Assembly (NCBI GenBank): GCA_013139755.1
Contig: WTAG01000405.1
Span: forward strand, 1 to 14,781
DNA length: 14,781 nt
Source of the DNA: Methylomarinum sp.
GTDB lineage: Bacteria > Pseudomonadota > Gammaproteobacteria > Methylococcales > Methylomonadaceae
Direction: 5' to 3'
The translations under genes were made by a program, and so were the position numbers. The notes under the pieces are model-generated. The model saw only the letters and a program-made list of their open reading frames with translations. It was not told the DNA's origin and did not search any database. How positions within the stretch are numbered: position 1 is the stretch's first letter; the number at the start of each line of letters is the position of its first letter. Positions 7,266 to 14,781 of this stretch are shown in pieces.

Positions 7266-7276
7266 ATTTAAACACT

Positions 7277-8017
7277 CTAAACCTTTCGGTTTCTTCGTCT
7301 TTTTTTAAGCATTAATAAGGTAATAACAGGTCCTGATATCGCATACCCTACAGCCAGTAAAAACAACATACTTTGTGCCTGAGCCATAACAAAACCAATA
7401 CCTAGCATGGCAACAATGGCGACAACAAAAGGCACCCTGCCTTTGAAGTCAATTTCCTTAAAACTGGAATAACGAAAATTACTTACCATCAGCAAGCCGG
7501 TACTGATAGTCATAATTAATGCCACATATTTTATTGTCTCAACGTCGTAGCCATACTCAAGACTAATCCACAAACCACCCGCTAAGATTGCCGCAGCAGC
7601 CGGACTAGGCAACCCTTGAAAGTAACGTTTATCTGCCACTTCCACTTGTGTGTTAAATCGAGCCAATCTTAATGCACCACCTGCGGTGTGAACAAACGCG
7701 GCAAACAAACCCAGTTTACCCAAGCTTTCAAATGCCCATAAATACATCACCAATCCTGGTGCAACACCAAATGAAACCATGTCAGACAAACTATCATATT
7801 GCACCCCAAATTCACTCTGAGTGTTGGTCATTCTGGCAACACGCCCATCTAAACCATCTAAAATCATGGCCACAAATATAGCAATCGCTGCAGTTTCAAA
7901 TCGTCCGTTAATTGCAGATGTAATAGAATAAAAACCAGCGAACATTGCCCCTGTGGTAAACAAATTAGGCAACAAATAAATTCCGCGATGACGAACTGGT
8001 GGTTTTTTTTGAGTCAT
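7277..8017 (-). CDS. pssA: CDP-diacylglycerol-serine O-phosphatidyltransferase
   Basis: Transfers a phosphatidyl group from CDP-diacylglycerol to serine, giving phosphatidylserine, the precursor of phosphatidylethanolamine. The 246-residue integral membrane protein has the full CDP-alcohol phosphotransferase motif: D57-G58, A61-R62, G71, D75 and D79 at exact family spacing (DGRVAR...GVQYDSLSD). It opens RHRGIYLLPNLFTTG, as in the proteobacterial membrane-type PssA, and has about six further hydrophobic segments with a basic C-terminus (KKRRRNRK). The frame is open to an ATG at 8056. I prefer 8017 because homologues have only about 10-15 residues before RGIYLLPN, but neither ATG has a clear ribosome-binding site. 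Its place between ilvC and leuA is a recurrent arrangement in gammaproteobacteria. Confidence 0.93.
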   Translation of the reverse strand: MTQKKPPVRHRGIYLLPNLFTTGAMFAGFYSITSAINGRFETAAIAIFVAMILDGLDGRVARMTNTQSEFGVQYDSLSDMVSFGVAPGLVMYLWAFESLGKLGLFAAFVHTAGGALRLARFNTQVEVADKRYFQGLPSPAAAAILAGGLWISLEYGYDVETIKYVALIMTISTGLLMVSNFRYSSFKEIDFKGRVPFVVAIVAMLGIGFVMAQAQSMLFLLAVGYAISGPVITLLMLKKRRRNRKV

Positions 8018-8056
8018 AATAGATAATAAATTAGGTAGGTTTTGTATATTTGTCAT

Positions 8057-8348
8057 TATTGATATAACAAATTAATGCAACCAAAGCCCTCTCAATAGAG
8101 AGAGTGGGAAATAAAAAGCATGCAATTCACAACATCTCTTTTAACAATTTAATTAATAAGAGAACATGATGATGAAGAGAATTATTCTAACTTCTCCTAG
8201 GCAATTGCTCCTGCATCCATGCAGCGTTACCCAACCCTCTCAGCAATAGCCCCATGCATTGCTCTACTTACCTACATCCATTTAGGTATCCAGAAGGAAA
8301 GGACTCAAGAGCAGCAACTCTATTAATACAATAGTCATTTATGAACTA
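8057..8348. other. Spacer between pfp and pssA, hairpin-rich, no gene
   Basis: No coding ORF is seen. CTCTC-AATA-GAGAG at about 8091-8104 is a small stem-loop. The stretch 8200-8288 holds a cluster of hairpins, described separately. No convincing promoter for pssA was identified; with no terminator after pfp either, pssA may be read through from upstream. Confidence 0.5.
8200..8288. repeat. Cluster of three small stem-loops sharing a CATCCAT word
   Basis: CTGCAT-CC-ATGCAG (8211-8224) follows the palindrome GCAATTGC (8201-8208). AGCAAT pairs with ATTGCT (8242-8247 and 8258-8263). TACCTA pairs with TAGGTA (8269-8274 and 8283-8288) around CATCCATT. The GCAAT and CATCCAT words recur between units. 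It resembles a compact non-coding repeat element rather than random spacer, but no family is assigned. Confidence 0.4.
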
Positions 8349-9578
8349 CTAGTGACTTGTCTCTAATTTTTTACCTTTAGTTTGACCTAATTCAGCCAAA
8401 GTATCAGTAAACCAAGCGGTATCGATATCAAAAGGTTTTCCACCTTTAATACGAGGAAACTCAATCGCACGTAAAACAAAATCTTGATCATCATCATGAC
8501 CAATTACACCCGCCTCACCTCGTAATGCGCATTCAACAGCCAAATCAGCACACGATTTTATCAAACGAATATCTTCTGCATTTGCTGCTGATGCACGAGC
8601 AAAATAACCTGATTTTTGAATCAAAGTTTTTTCTGCACCAATCATTTCAGCAAATTGCTCACCAAACCAAGCGCCAGGGTTTACTGCATCTAACTTAACA
8701 TGACCAAATGCATCTCTAGGTACGTCTTGGCCTTTCGCTTCCATTTCAGCAACAATCGTTTCTACACCTGCGCCTTCAGAAACAAAAATGTTTACACAAT
8801 CAACTTCATCCATAATACCACGTAAGCGTTTTGCTTCTGCCGCGATATCAAAACCCATTTCAGGAATAAAGATACCGTGTACCTCGTATGAATCGCGACT
8901 TAAACCTAATTCTGGCAACCATTCACAGTTATCAAGAATTTTACGGTATTCAGTCGCTGTTGCTGCGGTCAACCAACCACAACTACGCCCCATAACTTCA
9001 TGTACGATTAGCATACGTGGATTTGAGTTATTCTCAGCCACTACATTTTTAAAGTAATTCGCACCCTGCTCTGCTGCAGTCCAGGCACCTAATGATTGCT
9101 TAATAGGGAAAACATCATTATCGACTGTTTTAGGCAAACCAATAACAGTTAAACCATAATCATTTTCTGCCAAAAAAGCTGCCAGGTCAGCAGCTGCTGT
9201 ATTAGTATCATCACCACCGATTGTGTGAAGTACGTCTACACTATCTTTAATCAATTGATCAGCCGCCACTTTTTGAGGGTCTTCACCTTCTTGTACCAAG
9301 CCACGTTTCACACAGTCAGCAATATTAGTTAATTTAACACGACTGTTACCAATAACTGATCCACCAAACTTCTGTAACAAACCTGCTTTTTCACGCATTT
9401 CTGCGTCAACTTTGTAAGAATCACCTAACAATAAGCCTTTATAGCCACTGCGATAACAAATAATTTCTATGCTCGGGTCAATTTCGTTATAGCGTTCGAT
9501 AAGGCTACCAATCGCTGAATTTAAACATGGCGCCAATCCGCCCGCTGTTAGAAGTGCTACTTTTTTTGGCTTACTCAT
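8349..9578 (-). CDS. pfp: Pyrophosphate-dependent 6-phosphofructokinase
   Basis: Reversibly phosphorylates fructose 6-phosphate with pyrophosphate; an energy-saving glycolytic/gluconeogenic step in organisms that lack ATP-PFK, including many methanotrophs, where some enzymes also accept sedoheptulose 7-phosphate. The 409-residue protein has the N-terminal phosphate loop LTAGGLAPCLNSAIG. GGDDTNT (121-127) has Asp in place of the Gly of ATP enzymes (GGDG), the accepted mark of PPi use. PKTVDND (149-155) contains the catalytic Asp pair. HEVMGRSCGWL and a GYFARAS segment complete the sugar-phosphate site. The ATG lacks a good ribosome-binding site. It lies between ilvC, whose terminator precedes it, and pssA, with a large REP-like hairpin just upstream. 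No clear terminator follows. Assignment as a PPi-PFK is firm; the sugar range is not shown by sequence. Confidence 0.94.
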   Translation of the reverse strand: MSKPKKVALLTAGGLAPCLNSAIGSLIERYNEIDPSIEIICYRSGYKGLLLGDSYKVDAEMREKAGLLQKFGGSVIGNSRVKLTNIADCVKRGLVQEGEDPQKVAADQLIKDSVDVLHTIGGDDTNTAAADLAAFLAENDYGLTVIGLPKTVDNDVFPIKQSLGAWTAAEQGANYFKNVVAENNSNPRMLIVHEVMGRSCGWLTAATATEYRKILDNCEWLPELGLSRDSYEVHGIFIPEMGFDIAAEAKRLRGIMDEVDCVNIFVSEGAGVETIVAEMEAKGQDVPRDAFGHVKLDAVNPGAWFGEQFAEMIGAEKTLIQKSGYFARASAANAEDIRLIKSCADLAVECALRGEAGVIGHDDDQDFVLRAIEFPRIKGGKPFDIDTAWFTDTLAELGQTKGKKLETSH

Positions 9579-9610
9579 AAGAATATAGATTATTAATATT
9601 AAAGAAATAT

Positions 9611-9691
9611 GTAGGTTGGATGAGCGATAGCGTAATCCGACATAATAACCTAAGATTTTTGCCGGATTACGCTATCGCTCATCCAACCTAC
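9611..9691. repeat. REP/MITE-like long hairpin, 31-bp arms
   Basis: The left arm at 9611-9641 begins GTAGGTTGGATGAGCGATAG. The right arm at 9661-9691 is its reverse complement with a single mismatch (30 of 31). The loop is 19 bases and AT-rich. The GTAGGTTGGAT...GCGTAATCC sequence is of a type dispersed in multiple copies in several proteobacterial genomes, recalled rather than searched. It lies between the ilvC terminator and pfp. It carries no transposase, so any movement would be in trans. Confidence 0.85.
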
Positions 9692-9733
9692 GTAATAAAG
9701 ATGAATATAACATTTAGTATGATCAGTTAAAAC

Positions 9734-9763
9734 AAAAAAAGCCCACCGTAAGATGAGCTTTTT
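9734..9763 (-). terminator. Rho-independent terminator of ilvC
   Basis: On the minus strand AAAAAGCTCA pairs with TGGGCTTTTT (one U-G wobble) over an 8-base loop and is followed by a T run (9740-9734). It starts about 20 bp after the ilvC stop codon. The plus-strand version would have a C-A mismatch, so the leftward orientation is favoured. It should separate ilvC from pfp. Confidence 0.8.
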
Positions 9764-9782
9764 CTATCAAACCAGACTAAAC

Positions 9783-10817
<1,035 letters not shown>

Positions 10818-10843
10818 TTAAAATTAACTCAATATAACCAGTT

Positions 10844-10872
10844 ATTATATCGTTTTTCTTTATTTCTATAAA
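10844..10872 (-). promoter_or_regulatory. Possible ilvC promoter
   Basis: On the minus strand TTTATA (10872-10867), a 17-base spacer, and a consensus TATAAT (10849-10844), about 45 bases before the ilvC ATG. The -35 box is weak. Slightly upstream, AGCTC and GAGCT can form a 5-bp hairpin around an A-rich loop. Confidence 0.45.
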
Positions 10873-10938
10873 TTTATTTTAACAACAGCTCTTTTCTTTT
10901 GAGCTTACCTTACACCTTTAGTCTTGAGCCTGCTCTTG

Positions 10939-11430
10939 TTATAAATGCAAACCTTTCTCGCCTCTGGACATCCCCATAGGGCCAGACCGCACAACCTCAA
11001 TCACGGTTTCCACATCTAGAGAAGCAACAAAAGCATCCAGCTTATCTGAAGGACCTGTCATTTCAATAACATAGCTACTTAAAGTAACATCAATGATTTT
11101 TCCACGAAAAATATCTGCTAAACGCGCCACTTGCTCGCGTGTCTCATCATTGGTTTTAACTTTGACAAGCAACAACTCACGTTCAACATGAATTGCTTCT
11201 GCCAAATCAATCAGTTTTACCACATCAATCAATTTGTTTAATTGCTTGGTGATTTGTTCAATAACATCATCACTGCCATGCGTTACCACTGTCATTCTAG
11301 ACAGCGTCTGATCTTCTGTTGGAGCAACAGTTAATGACTCAATATTATACCCACGCGCAGAAAACAACCCTGCAACACGAGACAGTGCCCCAGCCTCATT
11401 TTCTATAAGGATAGAAATAATATGTCTCAT
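10939..11430 (-). CDS. ilvH: Acetolactate synthase small (regulatory) subunit
   Basis: Regulatory partner of the catalytic IlvB chain; it stabilises the enzyme and confers valine feedback inhibition. The 163-residue length matches IlvH. The N-terminal ACT domain starts MRHIISILIENEAGALSRVAGLFSARGYNIESL, with the conserved NxxGxLxR-type turn that holds the effector site. The second half (about 80-163) is the usual C-terminal ACT-like domain, containing EMTG and ending in a VVRSGPMGMSRG-type tail. The ATG shares its A with the TAA stop of ilvB (TAATG), so the subunits are translationally coupled in the expected stoichiometric pair. Confidence 0.96.
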   Translation of the reverse strand: MRHIISILIENEAGALSRVAGLFSARGYNIESLTVAPTEDQTLSRMTVVTHGSDDVIEQITKQLNKLIDVVKLIDLAEAIHVERELLLVKVKTNDETREQVARLADIFRGKIIDVTLSSYVIEMTGPSDKLDAFVASLDVETVIEVVRSGPMGMSRGEKGLHL

Positions 11431-13166
11431 TATGCCAACTCCCTGTCAATTGGTGTTCCTGGTGCAACTCTCAATTTCATTTCATTATGTGCTTTACCCG
11501 CTTCAATCATAGGATAAACATTCTCAGTCCGGTCGGTCATAATATCCATAAATACCAACCTATCTTTCATCGCAAATGCTTCTTCCAGCGCAGGCCTGAC
11601 ATCTTGTGGCTTATCAATACGCATACCCACATGTCCGTACGCTTCAGCCAGCTTAACAAAATCAGGTATGGTTTCCATATATGATTGTGAGTATCGACTT
11701 CCGTAAGAAAACTCCTGCCACTGACGAACCATTCCCATATACTGATTATTTAAATTAATAACCTTAACAGGTGTTCGGTACTGCGTTGCAGTCGCTAATT
11801 CTTGAATACACATTTGAATACTTGCTTCACCTGTGACACAAGCCACATCTGCCTCAGGATGCGCTAATTTAACACCTATAGCAGCAGGCAAACCAAACCC
11901 CATAGTGCCTAAACCGCCTGAATTAATCCAACGACGCGGCTTATCAAAATGATAATACTGAGAAGCAAACATCTGATGCTGCCCCACATCTGAAGTAACG
12001 TAAGCATCGCCTTTAGTCACCTGATAGAGCTGTTCAATCACATATTGAGGTTTAATCACAAGACTATTACGATCGTACTCAAGACACTGCACTTCACGCC
12101 ATTTATTAACCTGGCTCCACCACGCATCCAATGCTTTAGCATCATTTTTAATATCACTGGCTTTAATTAGCGTGATCATCTCTCTTAATACAGCAGTTAC
12201 CTGACCAACAATAGGCACATCAACTTTAACTGTCTTAGAGATAGACGAAGGATCAATATCAATATGAATGATTTTTGCGTACGGACAAAACTCTTCTAAC
12301 TTACCAGTCACCCGATCATCAAATCGCGCGCCTATAGCAATAATTACATCACTTTCATGCATTGCCATGTTAGCTTCATAAGTACCATGCATACCCAACA
12401 TACCAACAAACTGTTTATCAGTTGCAGGGTAGCCACCTAACCCCATTAAGGTGTTAGTCACAGGAAAATCTAAAAGCTGTGAAAACTCAATTAACTCAGC
12501 ACTACCTTCACCCAAGACTACTCCACCACCAGCATAGATCATCGGGCGCTGCGCTCTCAACAATAAATCTACGGCTTTTTTGATTTGACCTGTATGCCCC
12601 TTAACCACTGGGTTATAAGAACGCATTGAAATATCTTTAGGATAAACGTAAGGTATTTTAATTGAAGGATCAGTAATATCTTTAGGGATATCAACCACAA
12701 CTGGCCCAGGACGACCTGTTGTCGCCACATAAAACGCCTTCTTCATGGTTTCAGCAAGATCATTCAAATCTTTAACCAAAAAGTTATGCTTAACACACGG
12801 ACGGGTAATCCCCACCATGTCCACTTCCTGAAAAGCATCACTACCAATCACTGGTGTGCCAACTTGGCCTGAAATAATAACCATAGGTATAGAATCAAGA
12901 TGCGCAGTCGCAATACCTGTCACAGCATTGGTTGCACCAGGACCGGAAGTAACCAAAACAACACCTGGTTTACCCGTGGAACGCGCATAAGCATCAGCCG
13001 AGTGCACTGCTGCTTGCTCATGTCTGACCAATATATGTTTGACTTTATCTTGATGGAAAATTGCATCATAAAGATGCAAGACTGCCCCACCCGGATAACC
13101 AAACAAAAATTCTACGCCTTCGTCTTCAAGACACTGGACTACTATCTCACCGCCACTGAGTTCCAC
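11430..13166 (-). CDS. ilvB: Acetolactate synthase large (catalytic) subunit
   Basis: ThDP-, Mg- and FAD-dependent enzyme joining two pyruvates (or pyruvate and 2-ketobutyrate), the first common step of branched-chain amino acid synthesis. The 578-residue protein has the opening GGEIVVQCLEDEGVEFLFGYPGGAVL, the catalytic Glu50 in RHEQ (48-51), the ThDP/Mg motif starting GEAS (446-449) and ending NLNN (471-474), and the MGMVRQWQ segment. The motif has Glu where many enzymes have Asp; similar GE[GA]S forms occur in other gammaproteobacterial AHAS. The start is GTG with GAGG about 8 bases upstream; no nearby ATG fits. Transcription probably starts near 13308, leaving a leader of about 140 bases without an obvious branched-chain leader peptide. 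It could equally be named ilvI. Confidence 0.97.
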   Translation of the reverse strand: MELSGGEIVVQCLEDEGVEFLFGYPGGAVLHLYDAIFHQDKVKHILVRHEQAAVHSADAYARSTGKPGVVLVTSGPGATNAVTGIATAHLDSIPMVIISGQVGTPVIGSDAFQEVDMVGITRPCVKHNFLVKDLNDLAETMKKAFYVATTGRPGPVVVDIPKDITDPSIKIPYVYPKDISMRSYNPVVKGHTGQIKKAVDLLLRAQRPMIYAGGGVVLGEGSAELIEFSQLLDFPVTNTLMGLGGYPATDKQFVGMLGMHGTYEANMAMHESDVIIAIGARFDDRVTGKLEEFCPYAKIIHIDIDPSSISKTVKVDVPIVGQVTAVLREMITLIKASDIKNDAKALDAWWSQVNKWREVQCLEYDRNSLVIKPQYVIEQLYQVTKGDAYVTSDVGQHQMFASQYYHFDKPRRWINSGGLGTMGFGLPAAIGVKLAHPEADVACVTGEASIQMCIQELATATQYRTPVKVINLNNQYMGMVRQWQEFSYGSRYSQSYMETIPDFVKLAEAYGHVGMRIDKPQDVRPALEEAFAMKDRLVFMDIMTDRTENVYPMIEAGKAHNEMKLRVAPGTPIDRELA

Positions 13167-13293
13167 ACTAATACCTCAAAAAAACACTGAATATCAAGAA
13201 CGAAAACAATTATCTCGCCCTACATGCTACGATTCATTCAAAGAATCATTTGTACCCCGCACCGCTAAGAGCGCGAAATGTATAACCCACCAT

Positions 13294-13322
13294 TTTACTA
13301 GGTTCTAAAGTAAAATTATACT
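13294..13322 (+). promoter_or_regulatory. Predicted promoter for the rightward lyase gene
   Basis: TTTACT (13294-13299), a 17-base spacer, TATACT (13317-13322). The start would be near 13329, giving a leader of about 25 bases. The -10 box overlaps that of the divergent ilvB promoter. Confidence 0.5.
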
Positions 13323-13342
13323 TTTATCAAAAAATCTTACAA
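13315..13342 (-). promoter_or_regulatory. Predicted promoter for ilvBH
   Basis: On the minus strand TTGTAA (13342-13337), a 16-base spacer, TATAAT (13320-13315). The -10 box is consensus. The start would be near 13308, about 140 bases before the ilvB GTG. Within the leader, GATTC and GAATC (13231-13247) and CGCT-AAG-AGCG (13263-13273) can form small hairpins. Confidence 0.5.
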
Positions 13343-13354
13343 GACACTCACACC

Positions 13355-14212
13355 ATGTCAATATCAGCAGCAGAAAAATTACGTCAACTATTGAATCGCC
13401 CAGGACTACTTGCAATGCCCGGTTGTCATGATGCCATATCAGCAAAACTCTGTGAACAAGCCGGTTTTGAAACAGCATTTATGAGTGGCTTTGCAGTCTC
13501 AGCCAGTAGCCTGGGACAACCTGATACAGGCTTAATTTCCTATGCGGAAATGCAAAACCAAGGACAAAACATCTGTAATGCCGTTTCTATCCCCATTTGG
13601 GGCGATGGTGACACCGGATTTGGCAACGCTATAAACATTAAACGTACCGTACAAGGCTATGCCCAAGCAGGCTTTGCTTGCATCATGATTGAAGATCAAC
13701 TAGCCCCCAAACGTTGCGGCCATACCAAAGGTAAAACCATTGTCAGCCGAGATGAAGCCGCCATGCGAATTCAAGCCGCCGTTGACGCACGTAACGAGGG
13801 AGCAGATATCTTAATCATGGCAAGAACCGATGCCAGAGCCACAGACAGCCTTGAAGAAGCGATAGTCCGCACCCAACTATTTCATGAAATAGGCGCAGAC
13901 ATCAACTTTTTAGAAGCTCCCGAAAGTATTGAAGAAATGCAACAATACTGCGCACAAGTTGATGGCTATAAAGTAGCCAACTTAATAGAGCACGGCAAAA
14001 CCCCTGTTTTACCTCACGACCAACTAGAAGCTATGGGATACAAAATAGCTGTCTATCCACTAACTTTATTAAATGTATCCATTCAAGCCATGCAAAAGTC
14101 ATTAGCCGCATTAAAAAACGGAGAAACAACAGAGGTTATGGATTTTAAACAATTAACCAAAGCCGTTGGTTTTGAAGAGTATTACGCAGAAGAACAAAAA
14201 TATCGCCTGTAG
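13355..14212 (+). CDS. Isocitrate lyase/PEP mutase-family C-C lyase
   Basis: A 285-residue TIM-barrel protein of the PEP mutase/isocitrate lyase superfamily. It carries the metal-binding segment GDGDTGFGNA (83-92), the MIEDQ strand (111-115), the lyase active-site loop KRCGH (119-123) with its catalytic Cys, and ARTDA (156-160). The KRCGH loop argues for a C-C lyase such as 2-methylisocitrate lyase or 2,3-dimethylmalate lyase, not a phosphomutase or oxaloacetate decarboxylase; many relatives are nonetheless labelled carboxyvinyl-carboxyphosphonate phosphorylmutase. No prpC or prpD partner is seen nearby, so the substrate is undetermined. The start has no good ribosome-binding site, but the N-terminus MSISAAEKLRQLL is typical. 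Divergent from ilvB and convergent with the DUF2797 gene, 14 bases away. Confidence 0.85.
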   Translation: MSISAAEKLRQLLNRPGLLAMPGCHDAISAKLCEQAGFETAFMSGFAVSASSLGQPDTGLISYAEMQNQGQNICNAVSIPIWGDGDTGFGNAINIKRTVQGYAQAGFACIMIEDQLAPKRCGHTKGKTIVSRDEAAMRIQAAVDARNEGADILIMARTDARATDSLEEAIVRTQLFHEIGADINFLEAPESIEEMQQYCAQVDGYKVANLIEHGKTPVLPHDQLEAMGYKIAVYPLTLLNVSIQAMQKSLAALKNGETTEVMDFKQLTKAVGFEEYYAEEQKYRL

Positions 14213-14226
14213 AAGCGCAGGCCCTC

Positions 14227-14781
14227 CTACACAACCAACTCCACTTCATAGCCTGCGAATTTACGGATATTAATAACACCTGTATCAAATAATAAATACT
14301 GCCCTTTTATCCCCTGCAACACACCTGATACTTCGGGTGTTTTATCAAAATTAAAAGATTTAACTTTTAAAGGGTATGTCTGCACCGGAAATTCAATATC
14401 CACTACCGAGGCATCAGGCAACAATTCAATAGCATCATCACCAAAACGCTGTACAACTTCTGCTATTTCAGATTCACACTCACTCAACAACTCATCTCGT
14501 TTTGCCTTTAAATCAACTGGCTCAACCAGATTTTTCAACAGCCGCTGCCAACTGGTTTTGTCACTCACATGCTGACCAATCGCCACCTCTACCAACCCAG
14601 AAATAAAGCGTGACTTAACTTTCATAATAGGTAAGGCCTGAATAGCGCCCTGATCTATCCAGCGCGTAGGCACTTGTGTGCCTCGGGTAATCCCCACTTT
14701 AATACCTGAAGAATTTGCCAAGTACACATAATGAGACTGAAAACAAAATTCTTCGCCCCATTTAGGCTCCCTACAAGTTCC
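14227..14781 (-). CDS. DUF2797 family protein, 5' end beyond the window
   Basis: The reading frame is open to the last base of the window, so the true start lies to the right; the visible part is 184 codons plus the stop. The edge portion has cysteines (TCREPKW and FCFQ) suggestive of a metal site. It then reads SHYVYLANSSGIKVGITR, a GIY-YIG-like strand pair that is the hallmark of DUF2797, followed by PTRWIDQGA. After that come an amphipathic middle and a C-terminal domain with LQGIKGQYLLFDTGVINIRKFAGYEVEL. The function of DUF2797 proteins is unknown; a nucleic-acid-related role is only suggested by the GIY-YIG resemblance. A GTG at 14727 is internal, not the start. No terminator is seen in the 14 bp between the convergent stops. 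Confidence 0.85.
   Translation of the reverse strand, partial: GTCREPKWGEEFCFQSHYVYLANSSGIKVGITRGTQVPTRWIDQGAIQALPIMKVKSRFISGLVEVAIGQHVSDKTSWQRLLKNLVEPVDLKAKRDELLSECESEIAEVVQRFGDDAIELLPDASVVDIEFPVQTYPLKVKSFNFDKTPEVSGVLQGIKGQYLLFDTGVINIRKFAGYEVELVV

Noticed and set aside
12900..13190. 96-residue plus-strand ORF over the start of ilvB
   Set aside because: Antisense to the strongly conserved N-terminus of acetolactate synthase; no ribosome-binding site or domain.
13246..13293. 15-residue ORF in the ilvB leader considered as a branched-chain leader peptide
   Set aside because: It contains only one Val and one Leu and no terminator stem with a T run follows, so attenuation by this peptide is not supported.

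Overview
The window is AT-rich chromosomal DNA from a gammaproteobacterium. The most likely source is a type I (Methylococcales-like) methanotroph or a close relative. This rests on gene content only: a PPi-type phosphofructokinase, a cytochrome P460-family c-type protein, an ilvB-ilvH-ilvC...pssA...leuA biosynthetic block, family-4 uracil-DNA glycosylase with RimI, and a PEP-mutase/isocitrate-lyase-family lyase. No pmo, mxa or RuMP marker lies in the window, so the assignment is inference.

Layout. Bases 1-3811 read rightward: an exported cytochrome P460-family protein ending in a hairpin terminator; a dynamin/EHD-like GTPase with two C-terminal membrane segments, followed 19 bp later by a small polytopic membrane protein of unknown function; remains of a broken minus-strand gene (2959-3160); and a YigZ/IMPACT protein. 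Bases 4016-13166 are all leftward. In transcription order they are ilvB-ilvH (stop and start share one base), ilvC with its own terminator, pfp, pssA, leuA, family-4 UDG and rimI. At the right end a rightward isocitrate-lyase/PEP-mutase-family lyase is transcribed divergently from ilvB. It converges on a DUF2797 gene that runs off the right edge.

How the genes fit together. IlvB/IlvH, IlvC and LeuA supply branched-chain amino acid synthesis, with LeuA taking 2-ketoisovalerate toward leucine. PssA makes phosphatidylserine for phosphatidylethanolamine membranes. Pfp is a reversible PPi-linked glycolytic step. It sits between ilvC and pssA, bordered by a 31-bp-arm REP-like hairpin on one side and a hairpin-rich spacer on the other, so it may have been inserted into an older ilv-pssA-leuA order.

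Most notable non-coding structure. The 320-bp leuA upstream region has two strong inverted repeats, a good sigma70-type promoter (TTGAGT-N17-TATAGT), an untracked 38-codon ORF with a leucine-rich end, a T8 tract after an imperfect AT-rich stem, and an 18-bp palindrome just before the leuA ribosome-binding site. It looks like a leucine leader/attenuator. The ilvB/lyase intergenic region carries divergent predicted promoters whose -10 boxes overlap. I saw no tRNA, rRNA, CRISPR array, transposase or phage gene.
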